Part shown: positions 34,755-46,000 of the stretch, one piece after another
How positions within the stretch are numbered: position 1 is the first letter of the stretch
Layout of the letters: every line of letters begins with the position of its first letter
Assembly (NCBI RefSeq): GCF_020520425.1
Contig: NC_079492.1
Location: forward strand, 140,744,361 to 140,808,360
DNA length: 64,000 bases
DNA from: Spinacia oleracea
Lineage: Eukaryota > Streptophyta > Magnoliopsida > Caryophyllales > Amaranthaceae
Reading direction: 5' to 3'
Notes under the pieces: model-generated
The model's database searches: none
What the model was told of the DNA's origin: nothing
What the model saw: only the letters and a program-made list of their open reading frames with translations
Made by a program: the position numbers and the translations under genes

Positions 34755-35362
34755 GTATTTTCTTTTCTTCTATTTCTTTTCTGAAGCTTTTGATTTTTTG
34801 AAGGTTCAGTTATTATTATAATTTTTTTTATATAAATGGGGGAAAAGAGAAGAATCAAAGCCGGTACACCGGAGAAAGGTGCAGCAAGTTGAGTATTTTA
34901 CACTCTATCTTGATTGGAGAAAGTTTTGAGTATCATTTGAAAATAAGATTATTTTAAATTCTTGAACACAATTTTCCATATTTGTATTTCCATTGGTGTA
35001 TAGTTTTGGATGGATATCATTTGATGGATATTAGTAAATTCTTGATTTGCTTTGAATTTGTTAGATTTTATTAACACTAAAATGAGCTATTGACTATCCA
35101 TGTGAAGTGTTTAGATTTCTGGGTAATTACTCTTTTTTGTTAGCTTTGATAAGGGATTTTGAGTGTTTAAGGTGGTTTATGTGGATTATTTTTGTTACGT
35201 TAAGGTTGAGAATTTCTATGACAAATTGTTGATATGATACTAACTGTAGTTTCTGGGTGTTGCTTTAATTAGATGATGGACCTGGATCGCTAAGAGAAGC
35301 GTGTCGGATAAAGTAACCACTCTGGATTGTCTGAGGTCATACTTGAATGTGTCATATTAAAA

Positions 35363-35435
35363 ATGGCGAAAGAATACAAGACCACCATGGAATCAGTCAG
35401 GTCATGGGTCGTTCAACACAAGCTTCGTACCGTCG
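35363..35435 (+). pseudogene. Captured first exon of a HIG1-domain (RCF1/hypoxia-responsive-like) gene
   Basis: ATG opens a 24-codon stretch, MAKEYKTTMESVRSWVV then QHKLRTV, ending at a GTAATT donor in phase 1. It matches the start of plant HIG1-domain proteins, in which SVRSWVVDHKLRTVG precedes CLWLSG. The rest of the HIG1 domain (two membrane helices) is absent downstream. Full-length family members are small mitochondrial inner-membrane proteins tied to respiratory supercomplexes. This is a fragment within the Helitron, most likely gene capture. Confidence 0.7.
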
Positions 35436-37273
35436 GTAATTTTAATAATTCATCTAAATTTAAATTATACTCCGTAATTGATTTTGCCATGATTTGGTTT
35501 TCTCTCAAAATAACTGGGTGCGAAATGATGCAGCAACCGAGCTCGAGTATTTCGGAAATAATTTGAAATGGCAAGCAGAAGGATCTCTTCTTATCTCGCT
35601 CACTTTCAACTTATCTCACCTCTCCTGTTGGAAATTTTCAATAATCTCCCATTTCTATTCCCCAATTTTGATTAACTTTTTTGTTAATAATATTTGTTTC
35701 TTTGATCTTCTATTTGTTTTTCGTGGGGTTTGTTATTTTTTCTTTCACAATTTTGTTTAGTTATTTATAGTAAATTCCCCAGTTTTTGCCCAAATTCCGA
35801 CTCTTATATAGTAACTATGAGTGCAGGTAACCCATAATTTATCCTGTTTAAATCAAAGGGCATACAGAATTTGTAGCTTTATCACAACTGTAATTGATTT
35901 ACTCTTGAATTAGTCATGTTTAGGGACCTTTACTTGATATGACCTGAGATACTTAGGGTTGACTTTGCATTTATGTCATGTTTCAATGCGAGAGAGATAT
36001 TGATGTCAGTTGGGGTACACGGTGTTTCCTGATTCGTTTTAAGGTTACTAATTGTTTAGGTAGGCAGGCGTAGTAAGTTTGGGGAAGCTTTTAGTTGTGG
36101 CCTGTTATCTTTTTTGTTTGATGAGATACTTACCTAATCTCTTGATAAAAAAAAAAATTTTACAGTGGGTAAATTTGTGTGATGATCATTGTATTACTAT
36201 ATTTGTGGTTCATGGCTGATAAAGGCAGTTATATATACTGTCTCGATGTTGCATTGTAGGTTGTCAATAACAAAAGTATTCATATCCATGTCAAACTAAT
36301 AGATTCAAAGAGAACTAGATCTTTAGGGAATGTAAAGAATATGGGTGGTCACTTGGTATTTGAAAGAAATCATGAAAGGTTTCACCGTTTCTATGAACAT
36401 GCCTTTATAGTCACATGGTTCCATTATTTTACGTTTTTGCTACATAATTTATTCAATAATTTTATGCTGTGACTTGCTGTTTCATTACATTGTTGTTGCA
36501 ATCTTTTCTTTGATTAATTGAAGAAGGTTAATAGTGTACTGCCTTATGATTCGTAATGGGCGAATTTTTGCAATAATTAGTGTGGTTTTGGTTTGAGTTT
36601 GGTGACGAGTACATTCCTGTTGTTGTAATTGTAAGTGTGTGTAGTCGAAAAGATTGGGTTTATGACTGTAAGATGATGTAGCCATGTAGTTTTGAAATGC
36701 TTTAGTCCCAATAAGACTGATATTCTTCTGTATGATGTAATGTAGGTACAAACGTTCTTCTGTATTCATTCTTCGTTCACAGAGTTGGCTTTATGATGAA
36801 CTGCAGGTACAAACATTCTTCGTTCACAGATTTGGCTGTTGGTGTTAGTGTGTAAAACAGTTTATTGACCTGAATTTCGATTTGCAATTAGTTGGTTGAA
36901 ATTTCGATTTCTGTTTCGGTGTCTGATGGGTGGAAAAATTATACATTTTGGGTTGAATTAGGTTGATTTTGTATTAGTAAGAAATTGTGTCAGAACTGGT
37001 TAGTTAAAATGTGAGTGCTAAAACAAAATAGACTGAATACTATTCTAACAGACACAAAATTACCATAACTGACTATTGGGGATATGTTAGCTAAAATATG
37101 ATATAAACAAAAGAAACTCAGCTTGAAACCACAACTGACTATTGGGGATACTAATTGGTCGATGTCAAACTATTTTAAGCTAAGTCATATAAGACAAGTA
37201 AGGAACCAACCAGCAATTAGACATTCTGGGTCTCAATCAGTCAAGGATGAAGGATGTCCTACTTTCCTAAAAG

Positions 37274-37417
37274 ATGAATATTCTCAACTTTCGTGATCAA
37301 AAATGGATCTGGGAAGACGAGCATGCCAGGACCGTCAAACTTCAGAACTTTGCGACTGAATTTTCGAACAAGATGGATTCAGAACCGTTTGAGAAGAGGA
37401 CCGTGTCAGGTCTGTGA
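37274..37417 (+). pseudogene. Coding-like 47-codon fragment in the Helitron, unidentified
   Basis: ATG to TGA reads MNILNFRDQKWIWEDEHART, then VKLQNFATEFSNKMDSEPF and EKRTVSGL. The charged, non-repetitive composition looks like real protein sequence, unlike the surrounding AT-rich DNA. I do not recognise a family. It may be part of a captured exon. Confidence 0.35.
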
Positions 37418-37613
37418 TGATTCAACTACCGATGATTGTCTGACATTTAGTCTTCAGCTTAGATGATAGCCTGTGAATTATTTGTAATGATAGATGAAAT
37501 AACATAGATGGAAATTGAATAAAACTAGCTTCATTAATCACTATTTTGGTCTATTGCAATTGTTGTGATGCTTTATATTTTTATCTGCTTATTCTACTGC
37601 GATTCTTATGCAG

Positions 37614-37657
37614 TGTGTGCCATTGCAGCTGTTCTTAGAGACCTCTGCATTGCTGAG
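37614..37657 (+). pseudogene. Exon-like fragment in the Helitron, unidentified
   Basis: 44 nt between ATTCTTATGCAG and GTAACTCC; one frame reads VCAIAAVLRDLCIAE. Clean splice borders and hydrophobic coding-like content suggest a captured exon, source unknown. Confidence 0.35.
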
Positions 37658-39204
37658 GTAACTCCTTCTATTGGCCAATCAGTCTTGGTTTATCTTTGTT
37701 TGGTGAATGGTTATCTGATGTGATGATGAATGTCAATACTGATCCAATCTAACATTAAATTGTTGAACCAAATTACTGGGGTTATAAAGGTAGGAAGAAT
37801 GTTAAGGGTTGGAGAGATTAATCTATCTCTGAGGGTTGAATTACAAGTGTCATTTTAGTTTTCTACAAATGTGAAATTCATTAATATTTGCTCTTAATAA
37901 ACTAAATTACTCTTTTTTGTTAGGTTTGATAAGGGATTTTGAGTGTTAAGGTGTTTATGTGGATTATTTTTGTTACTATGAGGTTGAGAATTGTTGTGAC
38001 AAATTGTTGATACGATAGTAATTGTAGTTTCTGGGTGTTGCTTTAATTAGATGATGGACATGGATCGCTAAGAGAAGCGTGTCGGATAAAGGAACCACTC
38101 TGGACTGTCTTCGAAATTTCAGGTACAATTGAATTGAGGTCATACTTGAATGTGTCATCTTATAAGATGATTGGTGGTCGTGGGCAGAGAATTAAGTTCA
38201 CTGGGAAAGGGCTAAGGCTAAAGGAATGTCAGCGTGTGATAATATGCAATCTAGAGTTAAAGGTGGGAGGGGGCATGATATGATGTAGATGGGATTCAGA
38301 TCAAACCTAATTCTAAGCATATATGGATTGATCGCTGCACCTTGCGTGATTATTATAATGATGTCAGTCAGTGGATCTTGAAACTTATTCTACTTGCAAG
38401 ATCATTTATTCATTCCGTCTGATTTTTTTTCAATAAATGAACTGCCAGTTAAGGTTATTTTTGCTTACTTCTTAAGGCAATGCTTTATACTGAACATGAA
38501 CTCATCATAACAAATGTTTATACTGGTTAGACTAATATATCTTGGTTAAGATTCTGTAAGAACTTCTAACCAAACATAGCCTAAGATAACATTAATTACG
38601 CTATTTGAGCTGCGAGGTATGATTTTTAAGTGAAATTTTGGAAATTGTACTTGCATTATTTGCGTTGAATTCCTGATAAAGTTACATTTTCTTTTCTCAA
38701 AACATCTGGTTGTTATTTTTGGACAGAGGGAAAAATATACTAGCATATTTAATTGGTTCAATGTCTCTCTTATGCTCCGCAGATGTCATTTCTCTCAGCA
38801 TGACAAAACAATGTTCATTGGAGAAGATCCTTCTTCTCATGTGGATGCATTCGGGTGACTATTCACCATTGCTTTTTTTTTTATGGAACTCGACAGAGAC
38901 ATCTCGCTTGATGAACTTTGTAAACATTTTTTTAATCTAATTTTACATTTAGAGGTTGTAATGCAATTTTAAGTTTTTATAATCCCGCACGCATCGCGTG
39001 CATATAAGAGTAGTCCCCAATACTCCAACAGGGCTTCAATTTCTCCGTAAAATAATTAATTTTCCTATGGTACCCTCAACTCCTCTAGCAGTGAACCTTC
39101 ACAAAATATAGCACCGGCCACCGGGGTAGGGGTTACCGGGTTACCGCCTATTCGAGTACACGCCTAACGAAGAAAAAAAGAAAAATTGGGACGTGCTTCA
39201 TCAT

Positions 39205-39860
39205 AGTTAAAGATGGTCGTGGGTCGGGCCGGCACGTGTCATGGGCCTAAACGGGTCGGACCCGATCCAGACCCACTTGCCTTTGTGTCGGGCCAAGTTG
39301 AAAAGTTTAAAATAGGGCCCAACCCCACGGGCTTTCATGTCGGGACTAACCGTCGCGCCTAAGCCCAATTTAACTAAATTTAGCTTGCTTTGTCGTGTTG
39401 TGTCGAGTCGTGTCGTACCTTGTCGTGTTTTTTTCCAAAAGAAATTGTCCACGACTTCGTGCTCATATCGGGCTGTGCTTTTTTCGTGCCTGTGTCGAGT
39501 CGGGTCGAGCCTCGGGCCTGCCTGGCTCACACCCATATTTAGCTTCATGTTGAACGTGTGTGCTTTAGACTAGATAGGCTTGGTTTACATCAAGCTCACT
39601 AGTTGTGTGTCATTTAATACCGTGTCCAAATTTTCAGAAGGGAGGCTTGTGCATTACCTAAGTTCACGCGTATATTATACTGTGCTTATATATCTAAGTC
39701 TAATTTTACTCAATTGAATGTCTTTTGTCTTGTTGGGTCTTGTTGTGTTTTCTGATGAAAATATGGTCCGAGCACGACCCATGTCCCACGATTGTGTGCA
39801 GTGTCGTCTTGTGCTGCCTTATTCGTGATGGGTCGGGCCCATCTTAGAGCATAGCATCTG
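39205..39860. mobile_element. hAT-like non-autonomous element, ends approximate
   Basis: The left end has AAAGATGGTCGTGGGTCGGG and the right end has the inverse-like GGGTCGGGCCCATCTTAGAG. Both subterminal zones are rich in GTCGGGCC and GTCGTG words, the style of the hAT MITEs in this window. No clear 8-bp duplication was found, so the borders may be off. Confidence 0.5.
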
Positions 39861-40188
39861 CCAGCTGGTAAGGAGGTAGAGGGTCAAGTTTGAAAATGTA
39901 TGACGTGTCTAGGGTTACACACTAACCTATCGAGGCACATGTTATGGCTTACCCAAAAAATGGCAGCGGGCCAATCATTGAGGGACAGAGGTTTGATTGT
40001 TGGCTTGTGTACATAACTACATAAGTCATAGGTTCAAATTCTCACTTCCCGATTGTAATTTGTATATAATATCCTTATGGCTCATTTGCACACAAAAAGA
40101 ATTAAGAGATCATACTTTTTTTAACTATCTTTTATAGTGTGAATTTGTATTTTTATCATACAAGAAATCATGCCTTGCGAAATACCTA

Positions 40189-40684
40189 TCTATACTAATA
40201 TATTAAAAGGCGTTTTGAAGAACGTATACGTGTCACGTAGTTCTCTCCTTATTACGCCACGTCACCACTAATTAGCATCATGACATTTCATTACAACCAA
40301 AAAACATCTAATAAGGATCGAACACAAGACCTCTATGTTAAAAGTTACACTTCTTACCATCTTAACCAACTACAACTTATGTAATATCTTTCTATATAAG
40401 CAAATATATTTTTTTACAATAAACAATACATTGAATAAAAGTGAAGGCAAAAAAGGGAATGATTATTTAATTTATAATGTACAGTTATTACTTTGAAGAA
40501 AAGGATCCGGCTTTGTTTAGATTTTTGGATGTGGGGTTTTAGATTTGGGAGGTTGTTGATCAGCCACTAAACTTATGTCACCACCGTAATTTGATGATGA
40601 CACCATCTCTACGTGCACATAATTAAAAAAAAAATGACCCGAATAAAAGTCAAAACCAGCGACAACGCCCGGGCTACACACTAG
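40189..40684 (+). mobile_element. Short non-autonomous Helitron
   Basis: It begins TCTATACTAATATATTAAAA after an A and ends ACACACTAG before a T, with a GCCCGGGC palindrome 9 bases upstream. These are textbook Helitron ends (A|TC...CTAG|T). It is 496 bp long, without coding capacity or terminal inverted repeats. Confidence 0.82.
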
Positions 40685-41160
40685 TTAAACTATTAATAAC
40701 GTGTTAACTTTGTTTAAGTGAAAAAAAAGAAGTAATTATCTATTTCGTTTTAAATAAAAGATATACGATCTTTCCATTTTTCTAATCAATTACTTACTGC
40801 ATATGACACATTTTACAAAATTACAATATTCATTCATATAGAATATTACGGTGCATCTTTTAATTGAATTAAAGTGTTGCGCGGTTGCGCCACATCAGGG
40901 GTCATTTCTTACATGAAGATTGTTCATTGTTGAACTGCAACAATTAAACTATGGAGGATTGGAGATACTTCCTAGAATGGAGGAGTGAATCATGGTAGTA
41001 ACAAAATAACAGAAATTAAGGTGGACTGTTATTTACAAATCACAAGACCTTAATCTAGAATTACTTATCGATCAAAACAATGCAAAAATGACTTATTGAT
41101 CAAAACAATTACCAATGACATACATAATCTAGAAAACTAGAATGAAGTAAGAACAGAGCA

Positions 41161-41252
41161 TCATAATCTCCAGCTCCTGATTCTTAAACTTCCTTTATCA
41201 TAATCTCCTGATTCAATATTCAGACCCATTGATGAACTGGTACGAACATATA

Positions 41253-41319
<67 letters not shown>

Positions 41320-41586
41320 GCCATCATTATCATAATCATAATCGTATTCGGGAAGATCATTAGAGACATAGAAAGAATCAGCTTCAGAATAATCAAATGG
41401 GTGAGTTTGGAAAAGAGGACAACATTTCATAATCATAAAAACAATCCCTAATAAAAAACAGAGCATAACTACCATCCCTATATGAATCCCTTTCCTGTAC
41501 CGCGACGGAGACGGAAGCAGAGGCTGTTTGTCATTCCCTTCCTTTTCGATATCAACTATCTTCTGGTATAATTGCTGTGTTTCCAT
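41161..41586 (-). CDS. Small single-pass membrane protein with Asn run (hypothetical)
   Basis: Single exon of 141 residues. A hydrophilic N-terminus (METQQLYQKIVDIEKEG, with PLLPSPSRYRK before the membrane segment) leads to one transmembrane helix at about 36-56 (GMVVMLCFLLGIVFMIMKCC). An acidic Tyr/Asp stretch and about 22 Asn coded by a (GTT)n microsatellite follow, then a charged tail ending RSWRL. Basic residues before and Cys after the helix suggest a type II or tail-exposed protein. I recognise no family. The upstream minus-strand sequence has an ATAAAAG motif at a TATA-like distance. It could be a lineage-specific gene. Confidence 0.45.
41253..41320. repeat. (GTT)n microsatellite in coding sequence
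   Basis: About 22 GTT units, read as AAC on the minus strand, code the Asn run of the small membrane protein. Confidence 0.95.
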
Positions 41587-43015
41587 TGTTAAGATTTAAC
41601 AACAATGCTAGACTTTCATTCTTGTTCAGACTTTCTTTTATCCTCTTTTTAAGGTAACAAAACTTCACCCTCTTTTTTTGTTTTTAGAAACTTTGCCAAA
41701 CACTGCCTTAATCGTCTAACAGCCTTTTAAAGAAAAGAGTTGCTCTCAAAATTTAAAGGAAGTCAGGTTCATTAGTTAAAACAAAGTTGTCAAATATGGA
41801 GTATGATTGATGATTCTGTTCTGTTTGATCACTATCTTTAGCGTTAAGAGTTAATATTAAGTCAAAAAAGTAGGTAATTAAGGGCTATCAGAAAACAAAC
41901 CCGACGAAGACGACGGATAATTTAAGGTAATCCTTGGAATGCAGTCTTTGGCTTCGTATATTCATGTCATTGTTTCTTGTAGTAGTTGGAACTTGGAAGT
42001 TTGGTGGATTTGGTTGCCTCTTTTGTTCTACATTTCTTTCTCTATAGTACTCCCTCGGTCTCTTTTTATTTTTTACGTTTTCTTTTTTGGGTATTTCAAA
42101 ATATTCTTTACATTTTCTTTGATATTATCACATAAATAACTTAGTATTCTATCAAAATTTGTGTCCAATTATTATTTTAACCAATCAAATTCATTGGGTC
42201 ATATAATCTCTCACACTTTTCCATTGGGACATTAAATTTTTTCTCATTTTCCAATATCATAATTTTGATAAAAGTGAAAACATTATAAATAAACGTAATT
42301 TATCTCATTTAAATAAAAAAATTGAGGGATTTCAATGCAAATTAATTATTTGTTAAAACGCGTGAAAAATACAAAACGTAAAAAACAAAAAGAGACGGAG
42401 GGAGTATTACATTTCATTAATATTCTGTATTACGTAAACAATTAAAATTGCCTCACAACAATAACTAACCACTTTCATTAGTACTCCATTACCATATAGT
42501 CGTATCGTACATTGAGCTTCAATTGATTGCTTAACTACTGCAGAAGAAAAGGCAGTATAACATTAACAGTAAAACCAGAAACACGGTTAAAAGGTGAGAC
42601 ATCGTTCAGAGATGAACTCCGGAAACACCAAGAAAACACCAGCAAGTGTAGAAAAATATTTTCACTGTAAACTGTTTGTCGGCTACAATCCTACAATGTA
42701 TGCAATAGATAAGGAATGGTACTGCACAAACTGAGAGGCAACTCAGTGACCTTATCTTTATGTTTGATACCCCAGGATCATCAATGGAAGTCGTCACTCT
42801 TTATCCAGTGATTCATGGTTGAAATCAGAGAAACCTGCATATTCCAACTTAAATGAGCTTTTCTACCAAAAATAACAGAATTCCAGCAAATGTCTTCAGT
42901 TGACAATTTGACATACCAAGAAGTCAACTATGACGTGAAATCGGCTTGTCCACTGACCGCTGTATCTGGCAAAGTGATTGCACGAGACTAAAGAGGTTGG
43001 TAGAGATTGACCCTA
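41587..43015. other. Spacer with a Stowaway MITE
   Basis: It carries the upstream region of the small membrane protein, a Stowaway MITE (42050-42404) and, at the right, the likely 3' untranslated region of the multi-zinc-finger gene. No further gene seen. Confidence 0.45.
42050..42404. mobile_element. Stowaway MITE, complete
   Basis: The ends CTCCCTCGGTCTCTTTTTAT and the inverse AAAAAGAGACGGAGGGAG are flanked by TA (42048-42049 and 42405-42406). It is 355 bp, the longest Stowaway copy here. Confidence 0.9.
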
Positions 43016-46000
43016 TTAGAATATGAAGTCGCTGAGTTGGCCACTCTTTCCTCTCCCAGCACCTCGCCGGAAAATGTATGCACCATCTTCCGCATCTGCA
43101 TTCAAGCAATTCATCCTATGCCTGAACCAACAAAAAAAATATCGGGAGTTGAGATATATTTAGTAAAGAGATTCAAAAGACTGAATCTGTTTGCAGCTAC
43201 ATGTGAAAGTGCAGAATACTAACCATTCAAAATGATCCTCACAACATATGGATCCCCAGATCATTGCAAGCCCACCTCTTTTCCTGTATTGACAAGAAAC
43301 AAATCATTAAATGTTGGGCCCACAAACTAAACTAAACACACACAAAATCAGTCTTATGTTCAATTTAGGTGCATATTGTCAACAATCACTATCATTTGTA
43401 TGGGCCCCTCAGACGAACATCATTGTATGCTGAAAGCCATATTTTGGAAAGGCGGGATATGTGCAGTCTAAAGTAGTAGTAAGCACCATGAAGCTGTGAC
43501 ACGAAGAGGCAGTGCTTTAAGTCTTCCTGTTGAAATGGATTATTGAAATCACAAAATGATCATGGTGGTTATCATGGTGGTTATATGGATTCTTGTGTTA
43601 TATGGATTCATGCAATTTCCGGAGTATTCAGCAAGGCTATAGACAGATTGACTCAGCCAAACATAGAACAAACCACTCGTAAAGCAGAGTAGCCGACTAG
43701 CTTCTAGACGCGTGCCATTTTTTTAAAATCTTTTACAATCATAAGTACACAAGAACTTCATGTAAAACTCACAATCAGTATTTGTTCTGCAGAGATCAGA
43801 ACAGCAATGAAATTCAGAAAAACAATATAAGGAAGCAGAACATACCATGTCGCAGTATACATATCATAAAACTTGTTGAATGCCTTGTCAAAACAGTAGT
43901 GGCAAGTTAAAAGATCCCTGATATCAGTCACTTCACATGTTGACTTACAGCATTTGACCTGAAGTTAACAACTTGAGTTGTCTCAATTAAAAAAGAAAAA
44001 GAAACATAAAATGCTCTAGATTTGCATGAAAAAGAGTGGCAAGAAGGTGTCGAGATTTCTTAGTTAGAAAGCAGGACATCCTTTCCAGAGAAAATCAAAC
44101 AATTAAAATGGACAAAGCCACAAAGGTCCCAACTACCAGAAAGATGCATAAATCAATGTAAAAGCATTACTGTCAAATTGTATTACGGAGTAGATATAAG
44201 TTCCTCTAATGCAAAGCCTGACTTGAATCTTACATTGCTAGCAGAACATACATAATATCGTAATATCATCTTCTAGCAATTTTATGTTTAGAGCACAGCC
44301 TATAGAGGAAATATCATCTTCTTGCAAAATATTTGGTACAGTTAATGCCCAACTTCATCCAAAGGAATCACAGTGATTACCCTCCCTTGTTGGCGTATGC
44401 CACGAAAAGGAAGAAGATCAAGGAAGTCATTGATGCAGAGTGTGTATTACAAGGGCAATTTAGGCACTTATTAATAATTCTGCTAGAGTTCAGAGAAATT
44501 ATGATGAGTATATAAAGAGGGGATGGATGGCCTGTTGAGGCCCTTGAGGGGCTATTGAGAAATTAAGTAAGAGAGTAAGGAGAGCATCCACCTCTGGAAT
44601 GTGGAATAGGTTGTAATTGAATTTTCCTTCTGTTTTTCCCTAATTTCTAATGAACAAGTTAAGTTTAACGTTTACACTAAAAAGGCAGTCAATATTCCTG
44701 CCACCCAAAAGTTGCATGCAACCAACATGCAGCAAATTTCTGAACTTTTTGTAAAATGTATCTTATTTGTCATGTACTATCACCAACATAAACCATGAAA
44801 AACATGATTCACTGAGGCGTAGAACCGAATATCTCAATTACAAACTACATGCAGCAAAAGATATGTAAAACTAATACATGGCAGGATAGTCTGGGCTGAA
44901 AATAGTGAAGAGGTACCATTCTTCTTTTCGTATTCATTGTCGCAAGTACAAAAGTGGAACATTCAGCACAATGATAAGGGAAGCTAATGAAATGGCAACA
45001 CATTAGAGGTATAGAAAGAATAACACGTTTTTTCATCTAAGCAAGTTACTTACCAAGCGCTCAAGTTTATGAGAGTATATATGATGATGTGCGGGGTGAG
45101 CTGATATATGCCCAGAAAGATGGCCTGCACTACAAAAGTTCTTAACGTCAGAGGACAGAGCAAGGATGGGATCCTATTATGCCATAAGAACGAGGAATAA
45201 ATTAGCAAGTTCATGTAATTTCCAAGTGGGTGCACTATTTTTTAAGAAAATCTGTACAAAATATAGAATTAAATAAATAGGGAGCTAATTTAATTTGTTA
45301 ACTTCAAAAAACATCCCCACTGGACCAATTGCAACTAGTGCAGTAACTAGTGAACTGAAGTGCTGAACTATTATTGGTTAGCTGGATCCATGTGCACCCC
45401 CCCCCCTCTCCTCTTGATTAATGGTGAATTCACCACTCACAAGAGTACTAGTCCACTTCTCAGACATAGTAAATGCTTGAATCAATGTTCAACGCATACC
45501 CCTTCAAATGAAACAAGGTACACATACGCGGAGAGAGAATAGGCAGGCAATGTAAGTGATGAAACTAACACGTACAAAAATATTTGCACCGCAAATTTGG
45601 GTCATTAAAAGATGCGACAGGCAAGAATCACACCCATGGAGAGGCCTTGATCGATTAGTTGGTTCAGGCAGGGTAAACTTTTCAGGTATAATACTATTCA
45701 CATAAAAGGTTCATATCATCACATAAACATTAATAGTGAGCTCAAAATATGAATGTAGCCATTGCTCTAAGATACCTGTCACATATTATGGTACTGCAAT
45801 CGAGGCAAGTCGCCAAGGAGATAGAATTGCAGCATGTATTGCACTTAGCATTCACCTTGGTCTTGTTTATCTGATGGCATCTGAAACATGACATTGACGA
45901 TAATGCACACGGGAACAATTACATGATAACCAGAGTACACATGACATGTGAAACCCCCCTTTCATTATCAGATAGAAGAATTAGAGCAGCTAGAAAAACT

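Larger units (their letters stand above)
35126..38161. repeat. Direct duplication inside the Helitron (two copies)
   Basis: About 235 bp at 35126-35360 is repeated at 37905-38161, in the same orientation. Both contain TTTCTGGGTGTTGCTTTAAT and GATCGCTAAGAGAAGCGTGT and differ by few bases. The right copy has about 25 extra bases (around 38105-38130). The left copy leads directly into the HIG1-like exon and the right copy does not. Confidence 0.85.
33611..39013 (+). mobile_element. Probable non-autonomous Helitron carrying gene fragments
   Basis: The left end after an A reads TCTCTATTATATAAGCCAAC, like plant Helitron 5' ends. The right end has a 6-bp-stem hairpin (GCACGC, ATC, GCGTGC at 38987-39001), then ATATAAGAGTAG before a T, close to the Helitron 3' end rule (hairpin about 12 nt before CTRR). 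No Rep or helicase is coded. Several exon-like fragments with splice borders lie inside, one recognisable as HIG1-domain. A direct duplication of about 240 bp is internal. An oddity: AGTCCCCAA flanks both ends (33601-33609, 39012-39020). The last bases deviate from CTRR. The exact ends and single-insertion origin are inferred. Confidence 0.6.

Noticed and set aside
37274-37417. Independent small protein gene
   Set aside because: It sits inside a probable Helitron among other exon fragments and lacks a promoter; a captured fragment is simpler.
39207-39548. 113-codon minus-strand frame
   Set aside because: It reads through the subterminal repeats of an hAT-like element; composition reflects the repeats.
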